IMG/VR virus record: IMGVR_UViG_3300025085_000023
Location: 1 to 58,367 of that record
Length of the DNA stretch: 58,367 nt
Source: a virus
Direction: 5' to 3' (one strand)
The notes beneath the pieces are model-generated. The model ran no database searches. It was not told the DNA's origin and was given only the letters and a program-made list of their open reading frames with translations. Positions 19,489 to 26,317 of the stretch are shown piece by piece (position 1 is the stretch's first letter; every line of letters begins with the position of its first letter). A program made the position numbers and the translations under genes.

Positions 19489-19750
19489 CTTGTGGTAACA
19501 AAGTTTTATCGTTTACTTGAAGATCAAATACCAATGGGTGTAGTTCTTCTTCCATCAAATATGATGATAATTTGTATAGATCTTCCATATCCCAATCCTT
19601 TCCTTCCAGTGCTTGTGTCTGAACAGTTGGGTGATCTTGTATAATTAATGGCAATTCATCAAAAGTGTATGGAATTCCCTGAATGAAGTACATACGTACA
19701 ACACTTCCTTCTAAAAATTGATATAGTTGGGAAAGTTGATATGCTTTCAT
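19481..19750 (-). CDS. Hypothetical protein upstream of cpeT
   Basis: 89 aa, acidic, no cysteines, no membrane segment. The ATG follows an AAAGAAAG-type site and the stop overlaps the cpeT start (ATGATTGA). It appears to be co-transcribed with cpeT and a 2OG oxygenase. I do not recognise the family. A late-promoter-like AATAAATA lies 23 nt upstream of its start. Confidence 0.7.
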   Translation of the reverse strand: MKAYQLSQLYQFLEGSVVRMYFIQGIPYTFDELPLIIQDHPTVQTQALEGKDWDMEDLYKLSSYLMEEELHPLVFDLQVNDKTLLPQDD

Positions 19751-19772
19751 CTTTCTTTAATCACTTACGAAT

Positions 19773-19780
19773 TATTTATT
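19773..19780 (-). promoter_or_regulatory. Late promoter-like element before the cpeT gene group
   Basis: AATAAATA on the minus strand overlaps the stop codon of the upstream oxygenase gene and lies 23 nt before the ATG at 19750. It fits the cyanophage xATAAATA late motif. AT-rich sequence makes chance occurrence possible. Confidence 0.45.
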
Positions 19781-20414
19781 CATATTGTAAGTAATCATAT
19801 TCTGACACAGATATGTTTGTTATAGAATCATGCATTCCAAATATACCATTTGGTAAAATATTAAATGCAAGAGAATATCTATTTTTATTAGTTCTGTTAA
19901 GAGAAACTTGATGTCCCAAATGACTTGGAAATAATAGTAATGATCTTTTACTAGGTTCAAAAATTACTTCATTTGAATGCTCAGGTGTTATTCTATCTAC
20001 ATCCTGATCTAATACAATTTGATTTAATATTGGTTTATGAAATAGTATAGGATTTGTATAATCAGCAAAATATAGACAACCAGACCAAAACGAATTGCAA
20101 TGAGAATGTCTATTCGACATACCACCAGGTGGAGTCATAGTTGACCACGAACCCATTATTTTAAAATCACATGTTCGTTTTACTGTAAGTGTGTTATACG
20201 CAAAATCAGTAAATAAGGACTCAATTGATGTTTTTAGTTCTGGGAAATATTTCCCCAAAACATTACGTTCTTCTGATCGATATGATTTTGCTTCTGTAGT
20301 TTTTTTATAGTAGTCAAGTGCCGCACTTATATCTGCTAATCTAATACAATCGTTTTCTGATAAAAAATTGTCTTGTTTCGCAATAGGTATCGGAAAAATT
20401 CCTAAAGTATCCAT
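19776..20414 (-). CDS. Putative 2OG-Fe(II) oxygenase (TIGR02466-like)
   Basis: 212 aa from the ATG at 20414, 7 nt after the glutaredoxin stop; a start 10 codons earlier would overlap that gene. MSNRHSHCNSFWSGCLYF gives the first His cluster, RSLLLFPSHLGHQV the distal His, and NRYSLAFNI the Arg/Ser strand. This arrangement is the one seen in the putative 2OG-Fe(II) oxygenase family TIGR02466. The substrate is unknown. It is the second oxygenase in this operon. Confidence 0.85.
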   Translation of the reverse strand: MDTLGIFPIPIAKQDNFLSENDCIRLADISAALDYYKKTTEAKSYRSEERNVLGKYFPELKTSIESLFTDFAYNTLTVKRTCDFKIMGSWSTMTPPGGMSNRHSHCNSFWSGCLYFADYTNPILFHKPILNQIVLDQDVDRITPEHSNEVIFEPSKRSLLLFPSHLGHQVSLNRTNKNRYSLAFNILPNGIFGMHDSITNISVSEYDYLQYE

Positions 20415-20421
20415 AATTATA

Positions 20422-20658
20422 TCACACCAGTAAACCTTTATCACTCATGTAATGAAGTGTATCGTGCATGTTACCAAGATGCTTAGCACCAATAGCAACC
20501 TGAGGATATGTTGCCCCAGATCCGAACTCTGCTTCAAATGCTCTTTGAGTAAAGTGTTCGTTAAGTTTGTATTCTAGGAATTCACCACCTAATGATTTAA
20601 GTAGTGAGGTCATACGCTCACACTCTTGACTGCCGTTAGAATAAATTACTGCTTGCAT
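20422..20658 (-). CDS. Monothiol glutaredoxin-like protein
   Basis: 78 aa with a glutaredoxin fold: strand AVIYSN, active-site region SQEC, cis-Pro strand TYPQVAIG and a GN-DTLHYM C-terminal helix. The N-terminal active-site cysteine is replaced by Ser, leaving only the second Cys, so classic dithiol chemistry is not possible. It could act as a glutathione-dependent monothiol enzyme or bind a cluster. T4 NrdC-type proteins donate electrons to ribonucleotide reductase, but the lost Cys makes this uncertain. It overlaps the upstream 67-aa gene by 13 nt. Confidence 0.82.
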   Translation of the reverse strand: MQAVIYSNGSQECERMTSLLKSLGGEFLEYKLNEHFTQRAFEAEFGSGATYPQVAIGAKHLGNMHDTLHYMSDKGLLV

Positions 20659-20849
20659 GGGGGTTCTTTATATGTGATAGTGATTTGTTTATATACTTCA
20701 TCTCGATTGTCGCTGTTATAAACATTACATCGATCGATTTTAGCATTTAATATATTCACTACATTATCTAGTTGATGTTCAACTATAAACTTTTTAAATC
20801 CATCATCCATCCAACTCTTGTTAGATCCTGGTGCGTTAAAATCATCCAT
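20646..20849 (-). CDS. Hypothetical protein between purS and glutaredoxin
   Basis: 67 aa, charged, two Cys, no signal or membrane segment. Its ATG overlaps the purS stop by one base (TAATG), which indicates translational coupling. The family is not recognised. Confidence 0.65.
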   Translation of the reverse strand: MDDFNAPGSNKSWMDDGFKKFIVEHQLDNVVNILNAKIDRCNVYNSDNRDEVYKQITITYKEPPCKQ

Positions 20850-21124
20850 TACTCAATACCTTTGGGAAATTCTTCAATCTCAGTTAATTCATAGTCCCAG
20901 TCTTCCATAACTGTATTGGCATAGAAACGATCAGAAAGCATTTCGATTTCTTTCTCGGCATACTCTCTGGTTTCTGCTTCCAACCAAATATCAATCACCT
21001 TACCAAGTCTAAGTTTCTTGATATCCAACTCAGACAATCGTCTACTACCATCTCTCACAGCATTACCAGGAGAGTCATCAACTTGTGATCGTAGTCGGAT
21101 GAATACTAGTGCTTTAAACTTCAT
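20849..21124 (-). CDS. purS: PurS-like subunit of FGAM synthase
   Basis: 91 aa, close to the usual size of PurS. The motif order fits the family: an N-terminal strand, DDSPGNAVRDGSRRL, then LRLGKVIDIWLEA, a central helix and RFYANTVMEDWDYEL (the LANPVIE region). PurS dimers bridge PurL and PurQ in phosphoribosylformylglycinamidine synthase, step 4 of purine synthesis. purM (step 5) and purC (step 7) are in the same operon; no purL or purQ lies in this window. The ATG overlaps the preceding stop (ATGA). Confidence 0.8.
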   Translation of the reverse strand: MKFKALVFIRLRSQVDDSPGNAVRDGSRRLSELDIKKLRLGKVIDIWLEAETREYAEKEIEMLSDRFYANTVMEDWDYELTEIEEFPKGIE

Positions 21125-21342
21125 TCAAATAATTCCTTCAAATCTTTCGCAAATGTGTCGTTTTTCAATTCCACGGGATCAGGACGTTCTCTAGCATCAA
21201 GTACTTCATTGAAGATCTGCTTCAACTCTTCACGTTCTTCTGGTGTGAAGATTGTGCGAATTTTTACTGGCATAGGTTCATAACTACTTGGTCTCTTTGA
21301 TTTACCAGGAAGACTCATGCCTTGTGTGTCAATTTTGTCCAT
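21121..21342 (-). CDS. Hypothetical protein upstream of purS
   Basis: 73 aa from the ATG at 21342. The frame stays open much further upstream, but that part is a shadow of the next gene, which ends at 21347. The C-terminal half is helical and charged (TPEEREELKQIFNEVLDA). The stop overlaps the purS ATG. Family not recognised. Confidence 0.65.
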   Translation of the reverse strand: MDKIDTQGMSLPGKSKRPSSYEPMPVKIRTIFTPEEREELKQIFNEVLDARERPDPVELKNDTFAKDLKELFE

Positions 21343-21346
21343 TATA

Positions 21347-21859
21347 CTATACCCAATCAGGTTTGTTGTGTGGTAGTCGTAGGTAGTTATCAGATACCCA
21401 TGGTTTAGATGCAATGTACATCTTATATGCTTCAATGGTAGAGATACTATCATCGAACTTATACTCCTCAGGCATTGCACGAACAAAAGGAGTGTGATCA
21501 TCCCATGATACATCAGGAATGATTTCGTCAGCAGCAAGGAGAGTTTTAAAGCAAGTATGGCATTTGCCATATCGAGTGAAATACTCTTCGCATAGAGCAA
21601 TACCATGCTCAAGCAACCATCTAGCATTTGCTACAGATTCGTTTGCCCACTTAGTGCATGGATGATTACGGAATGCTCCCTTCTCTGTAGCATAAGGTGT
21701 GCCGTCTTTCTTAGGCAATGTGCCATAACCATGCCCCCACTTGTCAGAACATACAATAGCAAGCATCTGACAGGTTTCTAAGGGCATCTTGACGATGTGC
21801 TTGTCTGGTAAGACAGCAGCAGATCTCCAAGGTGATTCATTCGTGACAAAAATATTCAT
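21347..21859 (-). CDS. Conserved phage protein, possible pyrimidine-dimer glycosylase-like
   Basis: 170 aa. The pattern NIFVTNESPWRSAAVLPDKH, VKMPLETCQML, FRNHPCTKWANES, RWLLEHGIALCEEY and RYGKCHT belongs to a family widespread in phages that is often labelled pyrimidine dimer DNA glycosylase-like, though I cannot confirm that function. Conserved His, Lys and Glu residues could be catalytic. The ATG overlaps the stop of the 47-aa zinc-ribbon gene (ATGA). DNA repair of UV damage would suit a surface-ocean phage, but this is inference. Confidence 0.6.
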   Translation of the reverse strand: MNIFVTNESPWRSAAVLPDKHIVKMPLETCQMLAIVCSDKWGHGYGTLPKKDGTPYATEKGAFRNHPCTKWANESVANARWLLEHGIALCEEYFTRYGKCHTCFKTLLAADEIIPDVSWDDHTPFVRAMPEEYKFDDSISTIEAYKMYIASKPWVSDNYLRLPHNKPDWV

Positions 21860-21999
21860 TTTTTTGACTTAACCCAACAAGGTTTACATAACGAATTTTT
21901 ATATCTTTTCTCGGATGGGACATAGCATCCAACCTGAGGGCATTGATTCGCTGGTATCATCTTACCACAACCAACGCACTTTGTCTCCCACATCTTCAT
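21856..21999 (-). CDS. Zinc-ribbon-like microprotein (47 aa)
   Basis: A short gene fitted exactly between its neighbours: the ATG at 21999 overlaps the upstream stop (ATGA) and its own TGA overlaps the next ATG (ATGA). It starts MKMWETKCVGCGKMIP and has CxxC, a spaced Cys pair (CPQVGC) and a second CxxC near the C-terminus, six cysteines in 47 residues. This suggests one or two structural zinc sites. It is basic, so nucleic-acid or protein binding is possible. Confidence 0.72.
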   Translation of the reverse strand: MKMWETKCVGCGKMIPANQCPQVGCYVPSEKRYKNSLCKPCWVKSKK

Positions 22000-22295
22000 A
22001 ATGTTCTCTCTAATCTATTTGTTGCTTGATCTGGGAAGTCTCTTGGTCTACTATCAGTAGCATTATCAGTTCTAGGTGAACCTTCGTTCGCCTTCATTGT
22101 ATGCTGATAGTTTGGTCTTGGGTATCTAATACAGAATGGATCAGGCATCCAGTATGTTACCTGCCATTCTTGTTCAGGACATAACTCAAGGTGCTTCTCT
22201 ACACTATGAGAAAAGATACCTAGTTGAATATGACCATCATGACTGACACATCTGTCATTACCGATATCAACTAGGAATAGCATCTTACTACTCAT
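21996..22295 (-). CDS. Hypothetical protein downstream of purM
   Basis: 99 aa from the ATG at 22295, which overlaps the purM stop by 8 nt (ATGAGTAG). The N-terminal half is a beta-rich SKMLFLVDIGNDRCVSH segment with CPEQEWQVTYWMPDPFCIRY after it; the C-terminal third is hydrophilic and probably disordered. No family recognised. Confidence 0.65.
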   Translation of the reverse strand: MSSKMLFLVDIGNDRCVSHDGHIQLGIFSHSVEKHLELCPEQEWQVTYWMPDPFCIRYPRPNYQHTMKANEGSPRTDNATDSRPRDFPDQATNRLERTL

Positions 22296-23223
22296 AAACT
22301 TTACCAATAACCCAAGATTTCATACCATATGGGGTATCGGCAATGAGAGTCTGGGTCAACGTTGCTACCTCTTCAGGTACAACCAAACAGAATCCAATAC
22401 CTAGATTGAATACATTTCTCATTTCCTCCTCAGCAATGTCTCCTGCCTGTTGGAGTTTGTTAAAGATCTCTGGTCTCTCCCATGCATCATAGTTAACATC
22501 AACTTTCATCGAAGCGGGAAGGCATCGTGGGAGGTTCTCAGGGATGCCACCACCAGTAATGTGTGCCATGCCTAGGATAGGAACCTCATCTAACAGGTGC
22601 TGTACCAGTGGAGAATAGATGGTGGTTGGTGTTAGCAACTCAGGCATCTCTTTGTAGAAAATGTAATTTCTCCACAGCATATCATTGACAAGAGTGTATC
22701 CATTACTATGAAGACCACTACTCTCAATACCAATGACTACATCACCTGGTCTAATATTCTGACCATCAACAACCTCATTCTTCTCTACAACACCAGTACA
22801 GAAACCAGCAAGGTCATAGTCAGTTGCTCTGTAATGTTCTGCAGTTTCTCCACCGAGGAGATCCATTCCAGAGAGTCCACATCCAGTAACAACTCCATAC
22901 ACAATGTCACTGACATTAGCATCAAGTGATTTGGTAGAGATATAGTCTAGAAAGTATAGTGGTTTAGCACCACTGCAGATCACATCGTTGACACACATGG
23001 CAACCAAATCGATACCGATAGTAGTATAATCAGCAGCAATTCTACAAATGTTAATCTTAGTACCCACACCATCAGCACCAGATACAAGTACAGGTTGATC
23101 ATATCCTGGCGGGACATGAATCATTCCATTAAACCCACCAATTCTAGGTGCCAATACTTTGAGATACTCTGTAAAGGATCGTCCTTTAATAATGTCAACG
23201 CCAGAAGTTTTATAGTCCATCAT
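22288..23223 (-). CDS. purM: Phosphoribosylformylglycinamidine cyclo-ligase (AIR synthase)
   Basis: 311 aa (310 if the second ATG at 23220 is used). The N-terminus MDYKTSGVDIIKG and the loop SGADGVGTKINI are PurM signatures for ATP and FGAM binding; VAMCVNDVICSGAKPLYFLDY and GLSGMDLLGGETAEHY are further family blocks, and HITGGGIPENLPR is the C-terminal motif. It converts FGAM to AIR, step 5 of purine synthesis. Length is slightly below the bacterial norm of about 345. Phage purM would boost purine supply together with purS and purC here. Confidence 0.96.
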   Translation of the reverse strand: MMDYKTSGVDIIKGRSFTEYLKVLAPRIGGFNGMIHVPPGYDQPVLVSGADGVGTKINICRIAADYTTIGIDLVAMCVNDVICSGAKPLYFLDYISTKSLDANVSDIVYGVVTGCGLSGMDLLGGETAEHYRATDYDLAGFCTGVVEKNEVVDGQNIRPGDVVIGIESSGLHSNGYTLVNDMLWRNYIFYKEMPELLTPTTIYSPLVQHLLDEVPILGMAHITGGGIPENLPRCLPASMKVDVNYDAWERPEIFNKLQQAGDIAEEEMRNVFNLGIGFCLVVPEEVATLTQTLIADTPYGMKSWVIGKVYE

Positions 23224-23420
23224 TGATTTTTAACATCCGTAAGTGAGTCAAGTGAGTCAAGAAGTTCGTCATAAGATCCGATACTCTCAATGTCACCAAT
23301 CAACTTGGAAATTTGGGTACAAGCAATGGGACGTTCTTGTCTAGCAGCAAATGCTAGAGCATTACGTAGTGATGATTCTGCTTCATTGAGCGAGTCTTGA
23401 ACTGATTTTGATAGTGCCAT
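23220..23420 (-). CDS. Conserved small cyanophage protein
   Basis: 66 aa, predicted all-helical. The start overlaps the preceding stop by one base (TAATG) and the stop overlaps the purM start. No known domain. The tight coupling suggests it is translated with purM. Confidence 0.68.
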   Translation of the reverse strand: MALSKSVQDSLNEAESSLRNALAFAARQERPIACTQISKLIGDIESIGSYDELLDSLDSLTDVKNQ

Positions 23421-23590
23421 TAGTCTCTTCCTAAACGAATGTATAATGTAATGAGTGATTGTGAGATAAGGTCACAAGAATAGGTGAATCCAATCTTACC
23501 TTCCTTGTCCCAATGCTCTCTTTGACTTTTGAGAAGTGTAGAGAACTCTTTGATCTTAGTTCTCATCTCATCTTTTGATAACTTATCCAA
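23420..23590 (-). CDS. Hypothetical helical protein, TTG start likely
   Basis: 56 aa from TTG at 23590, which has AGAGG 7 nt upstream and overlaps the previous stop by 8 nt. Longer alternatives are GTG at 23599 or 23617; a shorter one is ATG at 23566. The protein is charged and helical (MRTKIKEFSTLLKSQREH). No family recognised. Confidence 0.55.
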   Translation of the reverse strand: MDKLSKDEMRTKIKEFSTLLKSQREHWDKEGKIGFTYSCDLISQSLITLYIRLGRD

Positions 23591-23855
23591 TGATTTCACC
23601 TCTAGCAATTTTTCCACGACGATCTAGTTTCCATACAATGTATTCCATGGTAGGGACACATATAGGGTTCCAACCTACAAACCCATGTGTCTCTCCAGAA
23701 TTCATAACCCAACAGGGAGCATCATCATTCTCAAGGTCTAATGACTCTCTATAAGCATCATCACCAAGTAGAACAACTGCTCGCTCTGCTTCATTCAAAC
23801 TAGTGAAGCAGGTGAATGCATTCTTTCTAATCTCATCAGGAATGTGAAATTTCAT
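23583..23855 (-). CDS. Hypothetical protein downstream of purC
   Basis: 90 aa. The ATG overlaps the purC stop (ATGA). It contains TSLNEAERAVVLLGDDAY and WVMNSGETHGFVGWNP, with a Trp/Gly-rich centre and two Cys. No known family; possibly a small nucleotide-metabolism accessory judging only from its place between purM and purC. Confidence 0.66.
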   Translation of the reverse strand: MKFHIPDEIRKNAFTCFTSLNEAERAVVLLGDDAYRESLDLENDDAPCWVMNSGETHGFVGWNPICVPTMEYIVWKLDRRGKIARGEIIG

Positions 23856-24550
23856 TGAATAGCAAGAGGTTGTAGTCGGTCAAGGATCTCACGATAAGCA
23901 GGTACAATATCCCCCTCATCGTTTCTGAACAGATCCTTATCAAATCGTTCATCACCACCAATCTTCCAGAGTCTCATGCAGTCAGGACTGATCTCATCAG
24001 CAAGTAGCAACTCACCATGGGCAGTATAACCGAATTCGATCTTAAAGTCAACTAGGTCAATACCTAAGATGTAGAACAATGAACGAAGGATGTCATTGAT
24101 ACGTAGTGTCATCTCAATGAAAGGTTCGGGATTATATCCCATTAGTTTCACACGATCAGGTGTAAGCAAAGGATCATGCTTACTATCATCTTTCAGAAAG
24201 AACTCTACAATAGGATGTGGTAGTGAGTACCCTTCGCGAAGAGTTGTCTCACGAACAATAGATCCAGCAGCACGATTGCGACAAATAACTTCTAGTGGAA
24301 CAATATCCACCTTCTTACAGATCATCTTGTTAGCACCAACCATATTAATGTAATGAGTTGGAATATGTTCTTTAGCAAGTTTCTCAAAGATAAGAGCAGA
24401 GATACTACAGCAGAGGGATCCTTTTCCTAAAGGATGATCTACCATCTCACCATTACCTGCGGTCACTCTATCATGATACTCAATGATGACACGATCAGCA
24501 TCATCACCTGCGTATACAGTTTTGACCTTACCTTCAATAATTACTTCCAT
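23852..24550 (-). CDS. purC: SAICAR synthetase
   Basis: 232 aa, the usual bacterial size. GKVKTVYAG is the N-terminal nucleotide loop; GNGEMVDHPLGKGSLCCSIS, VPLEVICRNRAAGSIVRE and DFKIEFGYTAHGELLLADEISPD are diagnostic blocks of PurC. It joins CAIR and aspartate to form SAICAR, step 7 of purine synthesis. The start overlaps the stop of a 48-aa gene. It is part of the operon from the promoter at 25158-25186. Confidence 0.97.
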   Translation of the reverse strand: MEVIIEGKVKTVYAGDDADRVIIEYHDRVTAGNGEMVDHPLGKGSLCCSISALIFEKLAKEHIPTHYINMVGANKMICKKVDIVPLEVICRNRAAGSIVRETTLREGYSLPHPIVEFFLKDDSKHDPLLTPDRVKLMGYNPEPFIEMTLRINDILRSLFYILGIDLVDFKIEFGYTAHGELLLADEISPDCMRLWKIGGDERFDKDLFRNDEGDIVPAYREILDRLQPLAIQ

Positions 24551-24687
24551 GTTGTTTCAAGATGTATTTCATTTGGATTAAGATTTTTTACAAACCCTAC
24601 AGGATCTTTTTCAGTTTTGTGTACCCAATGGTAGCGCATCATTTCCAGTACTGGATCCCATGTCTGGATACTGACATAATCCTTCAC
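24541..24687 (-). CDS. Small protein (48 aa), GTG start, upstream of purC
   Basis: A short frame from GTG at 24687 with GAGG 8 nt upstream. It begins KDYVSIQTWDPVLEMMRYHW and ends just inside the purC start (10-nt overlap). Both overlaps fit the coupling style of this operon. No known family. Confidence 0.6.
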   Translation of the reverse strand: MKDYVSIQTWDPVLEMMRYHWVHKTEKDPVGFVKNLNPNEIHLETTWK

Positions 24688-24788
24688 GTATGCCTCGATG
24701 CAAGTTCCTTCAGTTCCTTTATTGTGAGTTTATTCAACCTCTCAGTAAAGTGGTCTAGCAGCAATTGCTTATATTGTTTCTTAGTCAC
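24684..24788 (-). CDS. Very small protein (34 aa), GTG start
   Basis: GTG at 24788 has GGAGA 6 nt upstream and overlaps the preceding stop by 8 nt; its TGA overlaps the next GTG (GTGA). The sequence is basic and helical (TKKQYKQLLLDHFTERLNKL). Its size and lack of known family leave some doubt, but the frame fills the gap exactly. Confidence 0.5.
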   Translation of the reverse strand: MTKKQYKQLLLDHFTERLNKLTIKELKELASRHT

Positions 24789-25095
24789 GTTGTCTCCAGT
24801 CGTCAGGTTTGTCTTGCTGGAACCATTCTAACACATCATCTGCAGATGTAAACCCCTTTTTGTGGTTGGATGGATCGGGATCTCCTAAACCCATCCTATT
24901 CATAAAATCATCCATACTACCTTCTTCAATTTTGTTAGTAATCTGGCGACGTGCCATCTTTAACATTTCATTAGCAGTAGTATTTGCTTTAGCAAGTTTA
25001 TTTGCCCAAATCATATCGGACAATTTCACTTCTTCCCCATTCGCAATACATTTACAAATAAATTCCAGTCGTAGTCGGTATTGTGTAGATAGCAT
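24781..25095 (-). CDS. First gene of the purine operon, unknown function
   Basis: 104 aa, helical and charged, with a Trp-rich acidic C-terminus (EWFQQDKPDDWRQ). It is the first coding region after the sigma-70 promoter at 25158-25186, so it is probably expressed early. No recognised domain; a DNA- or protein-binding role is possible from its helical nature but not shown. Confidence 0.68.
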   Translation of the reverse strand: MLSTQYRLRLEFICKCIANGEEVKLSDMIWANKLAKANTTANEMLKMARRQITNKIEEGSMDDFMNRMGLGDPDPSNHKKGFTSADDVLEWFQQDKPDDWRQRD

Positions 25096-25157
25096 CTGCT
25101 CACTCGATTTCCTTAAGTATTTAGAGCTACAATAACCTTTGAACCCTTAACAGAGTC

Positions 25158-25186
25158 ATCCTACTGGGGTTTTGCGGTTTTGTCAA
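25158..25186 (-). promoter_or_regulatory. Sigma-70-type promoter of the purine/cpeT operon
   Basis: On the minus strand TTGACA (25181-25186), a 17-nt spacer and TAGGAT (25158-25163). It faces the run of genes from 25095 down to 18411. A CTAAATAC string 20-30 nt downstream resembles the late motif, so dual timing is possible. Confidence 0.75.
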
Positions 25187-25244
25187 GCTCGACTTTTTGA
25201 GGCATTTTTGGGCAGAGAATTTTTTTCGGAATTTCCGTAATCAG
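25187..25244 (-). repeat. Intergenic repeat, copy A
   Basis: About 57 nt between the needle-like gene and the purine promoter. It shares GCTCGAC, TTTTTG, GGAGA/CAGAGA, a T-run and CGGAATTT in the same order with the stretch at 32806-32863. No ORF. The inner TTCGGAATTTCCG can form a weak hairpin, and the A-tract on the minus strand lies upstream of the promoter, like an UP element. Confidence 0.55.
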
Positions 25245-26317
25245 TTTAAGAAAATTGATTTACCCGTCATGGTGATTGCTGCTTTTGCAACCAGGTTGAT
25301 GGCAGTGCTATCCAGGATCGTAGTGCCCTTGAAGGACCCTTTAAAGAAGGATGCAGCTTTGATATCCAGTGATCCCCCTACAGAACTGCCTAGGACCATC
25401 TTGTATGCCGCTGGGGGATCCTCTAGGTTGATTGCCTTGCCGATTACTGTCAGATTCTTGAGACCCCTTACAGTCTTGCTTTCGTCCCCATTGAGGGTTG
25501 TTGCTGATCCACCTTTGGTTGCTTTATACAATAGGTGACCAAAATCAGATTCTAACTGAATGTTACCCGTTGCCCTGATATTAAGGTCGCCCTTCATCAC
25601 TTGATTAATTGTACCAAGAGTATTGAATGCAACTTGACCACCAGTTTTATTTTTCTGGTTGACACTGAATTCACCACTACCATCAACGTAGAATCCTCCA
25701 CTAGTAGTAAATCTAGAAAAAGACGAGTCAACGTTAAAATCTGTACACACAGCAGTAATTTTACCTTGACCTTCTGCGGGTTCTAGGTTAATATTCTCTC
25801 CTGAACGTAAAATAAGATTATTAAGAGCATTTAGTGTGATATTGTCACCTTTTAGTCCAATATCACCACCTTGTGCTTCAATAGCAACATCCCCCTCAAC
25901 ATAAATTGAATATGGTGCCGATTTCGTGACACTACCATCTTCTTCTTTTGTATCTTCATCATCGTTGCCACGTACATGCAACGCATACGAATCAGTTTTT
26001 TCGTGATGATCTTTAGCATGAATTACAACTTTACCACCACAACCTGATTGTCCTGGTTTACCAGTTGCTAATACTATGTTACCATTGACATCAAAGTGGA
26101 ACATGGACTGACCATTAGTCATGATGAATCCAGTGGTTCCATCTTCATTTTCATATGAACCCATAGTCCAACCATGTTTGGTTGCTATGACATGAAAATT
26201 ACCACTAGTAAACTGACCTTCATCTAAAGCATCAGCACCTTCAGGTCTTGCTGGACCTTTTTTCTGAAGATCTGCTTGTTTTGTGCTCGCGTTGTTGCTT
26301 GTATTTTTAATGGCCAT
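25241..26317 (-). CDS. Baseplate needle-like beta-helix protein (gp5 C-domain type)
   Basis: 358 aa from the ATG at 26317 (TAATG overlap with the hub gene). The N-terminus is disordered and charged. The middle contains DGTTGFIMTNGQSMFHFDVN and many short strands such as YSIYVEGDVAIEAQGG, GDIGLKGDNITLNALNNLIL and GDLNIRATGNIQLES, a regular beta-helix pattern typical of phage spike/needle proteins (T4 gp5 C-terminal domain, VgrG-like). It is separated from the OB-fold part, which is the upstream gene. It probably forms the membrane-piercing shaft. Confidence 0.75.
   Translation of the reverse strand: MAIKNTSNNASTKQADLQKKGPARPEGADALDEGQFTSGNFHVIATKHGWTMGSYENEDGTTGFIMTNGQSMFHFDVNGNIVLATGKPGQSGCGGKVVIHAKDHHEKTDSYALHVRGNDDEDTKEEDGSVTKSAPYSIYVEGDVAIEAQGGDIGLKGDNITLNALNNLILRSGENINLEPAEGQGKITAVCTDFNVDSSFSRFTTSGGFYVDGSGEFSVNQKNKTGGQVAFNTLGTINQVMKGDLNIRATGNIQLESDFGHLLYKATKGGSATTLNGDESKTVRGLKNLTVIGKAINLEDPPAAYKMVLGSSVGGSLDIKAASFFKGSFKGTTILDSTAINLVAKAAITMTGKSIFLN

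Noticed and set aside
21121-21627. A 168-codon minus-strand frame ending at 21121.
   Set aside because: Its N-terminal 95 codons are a shadow of the gene at 21347-21859; the ATG at 21342 gives a 73-aa gene that fits between its neighbours.
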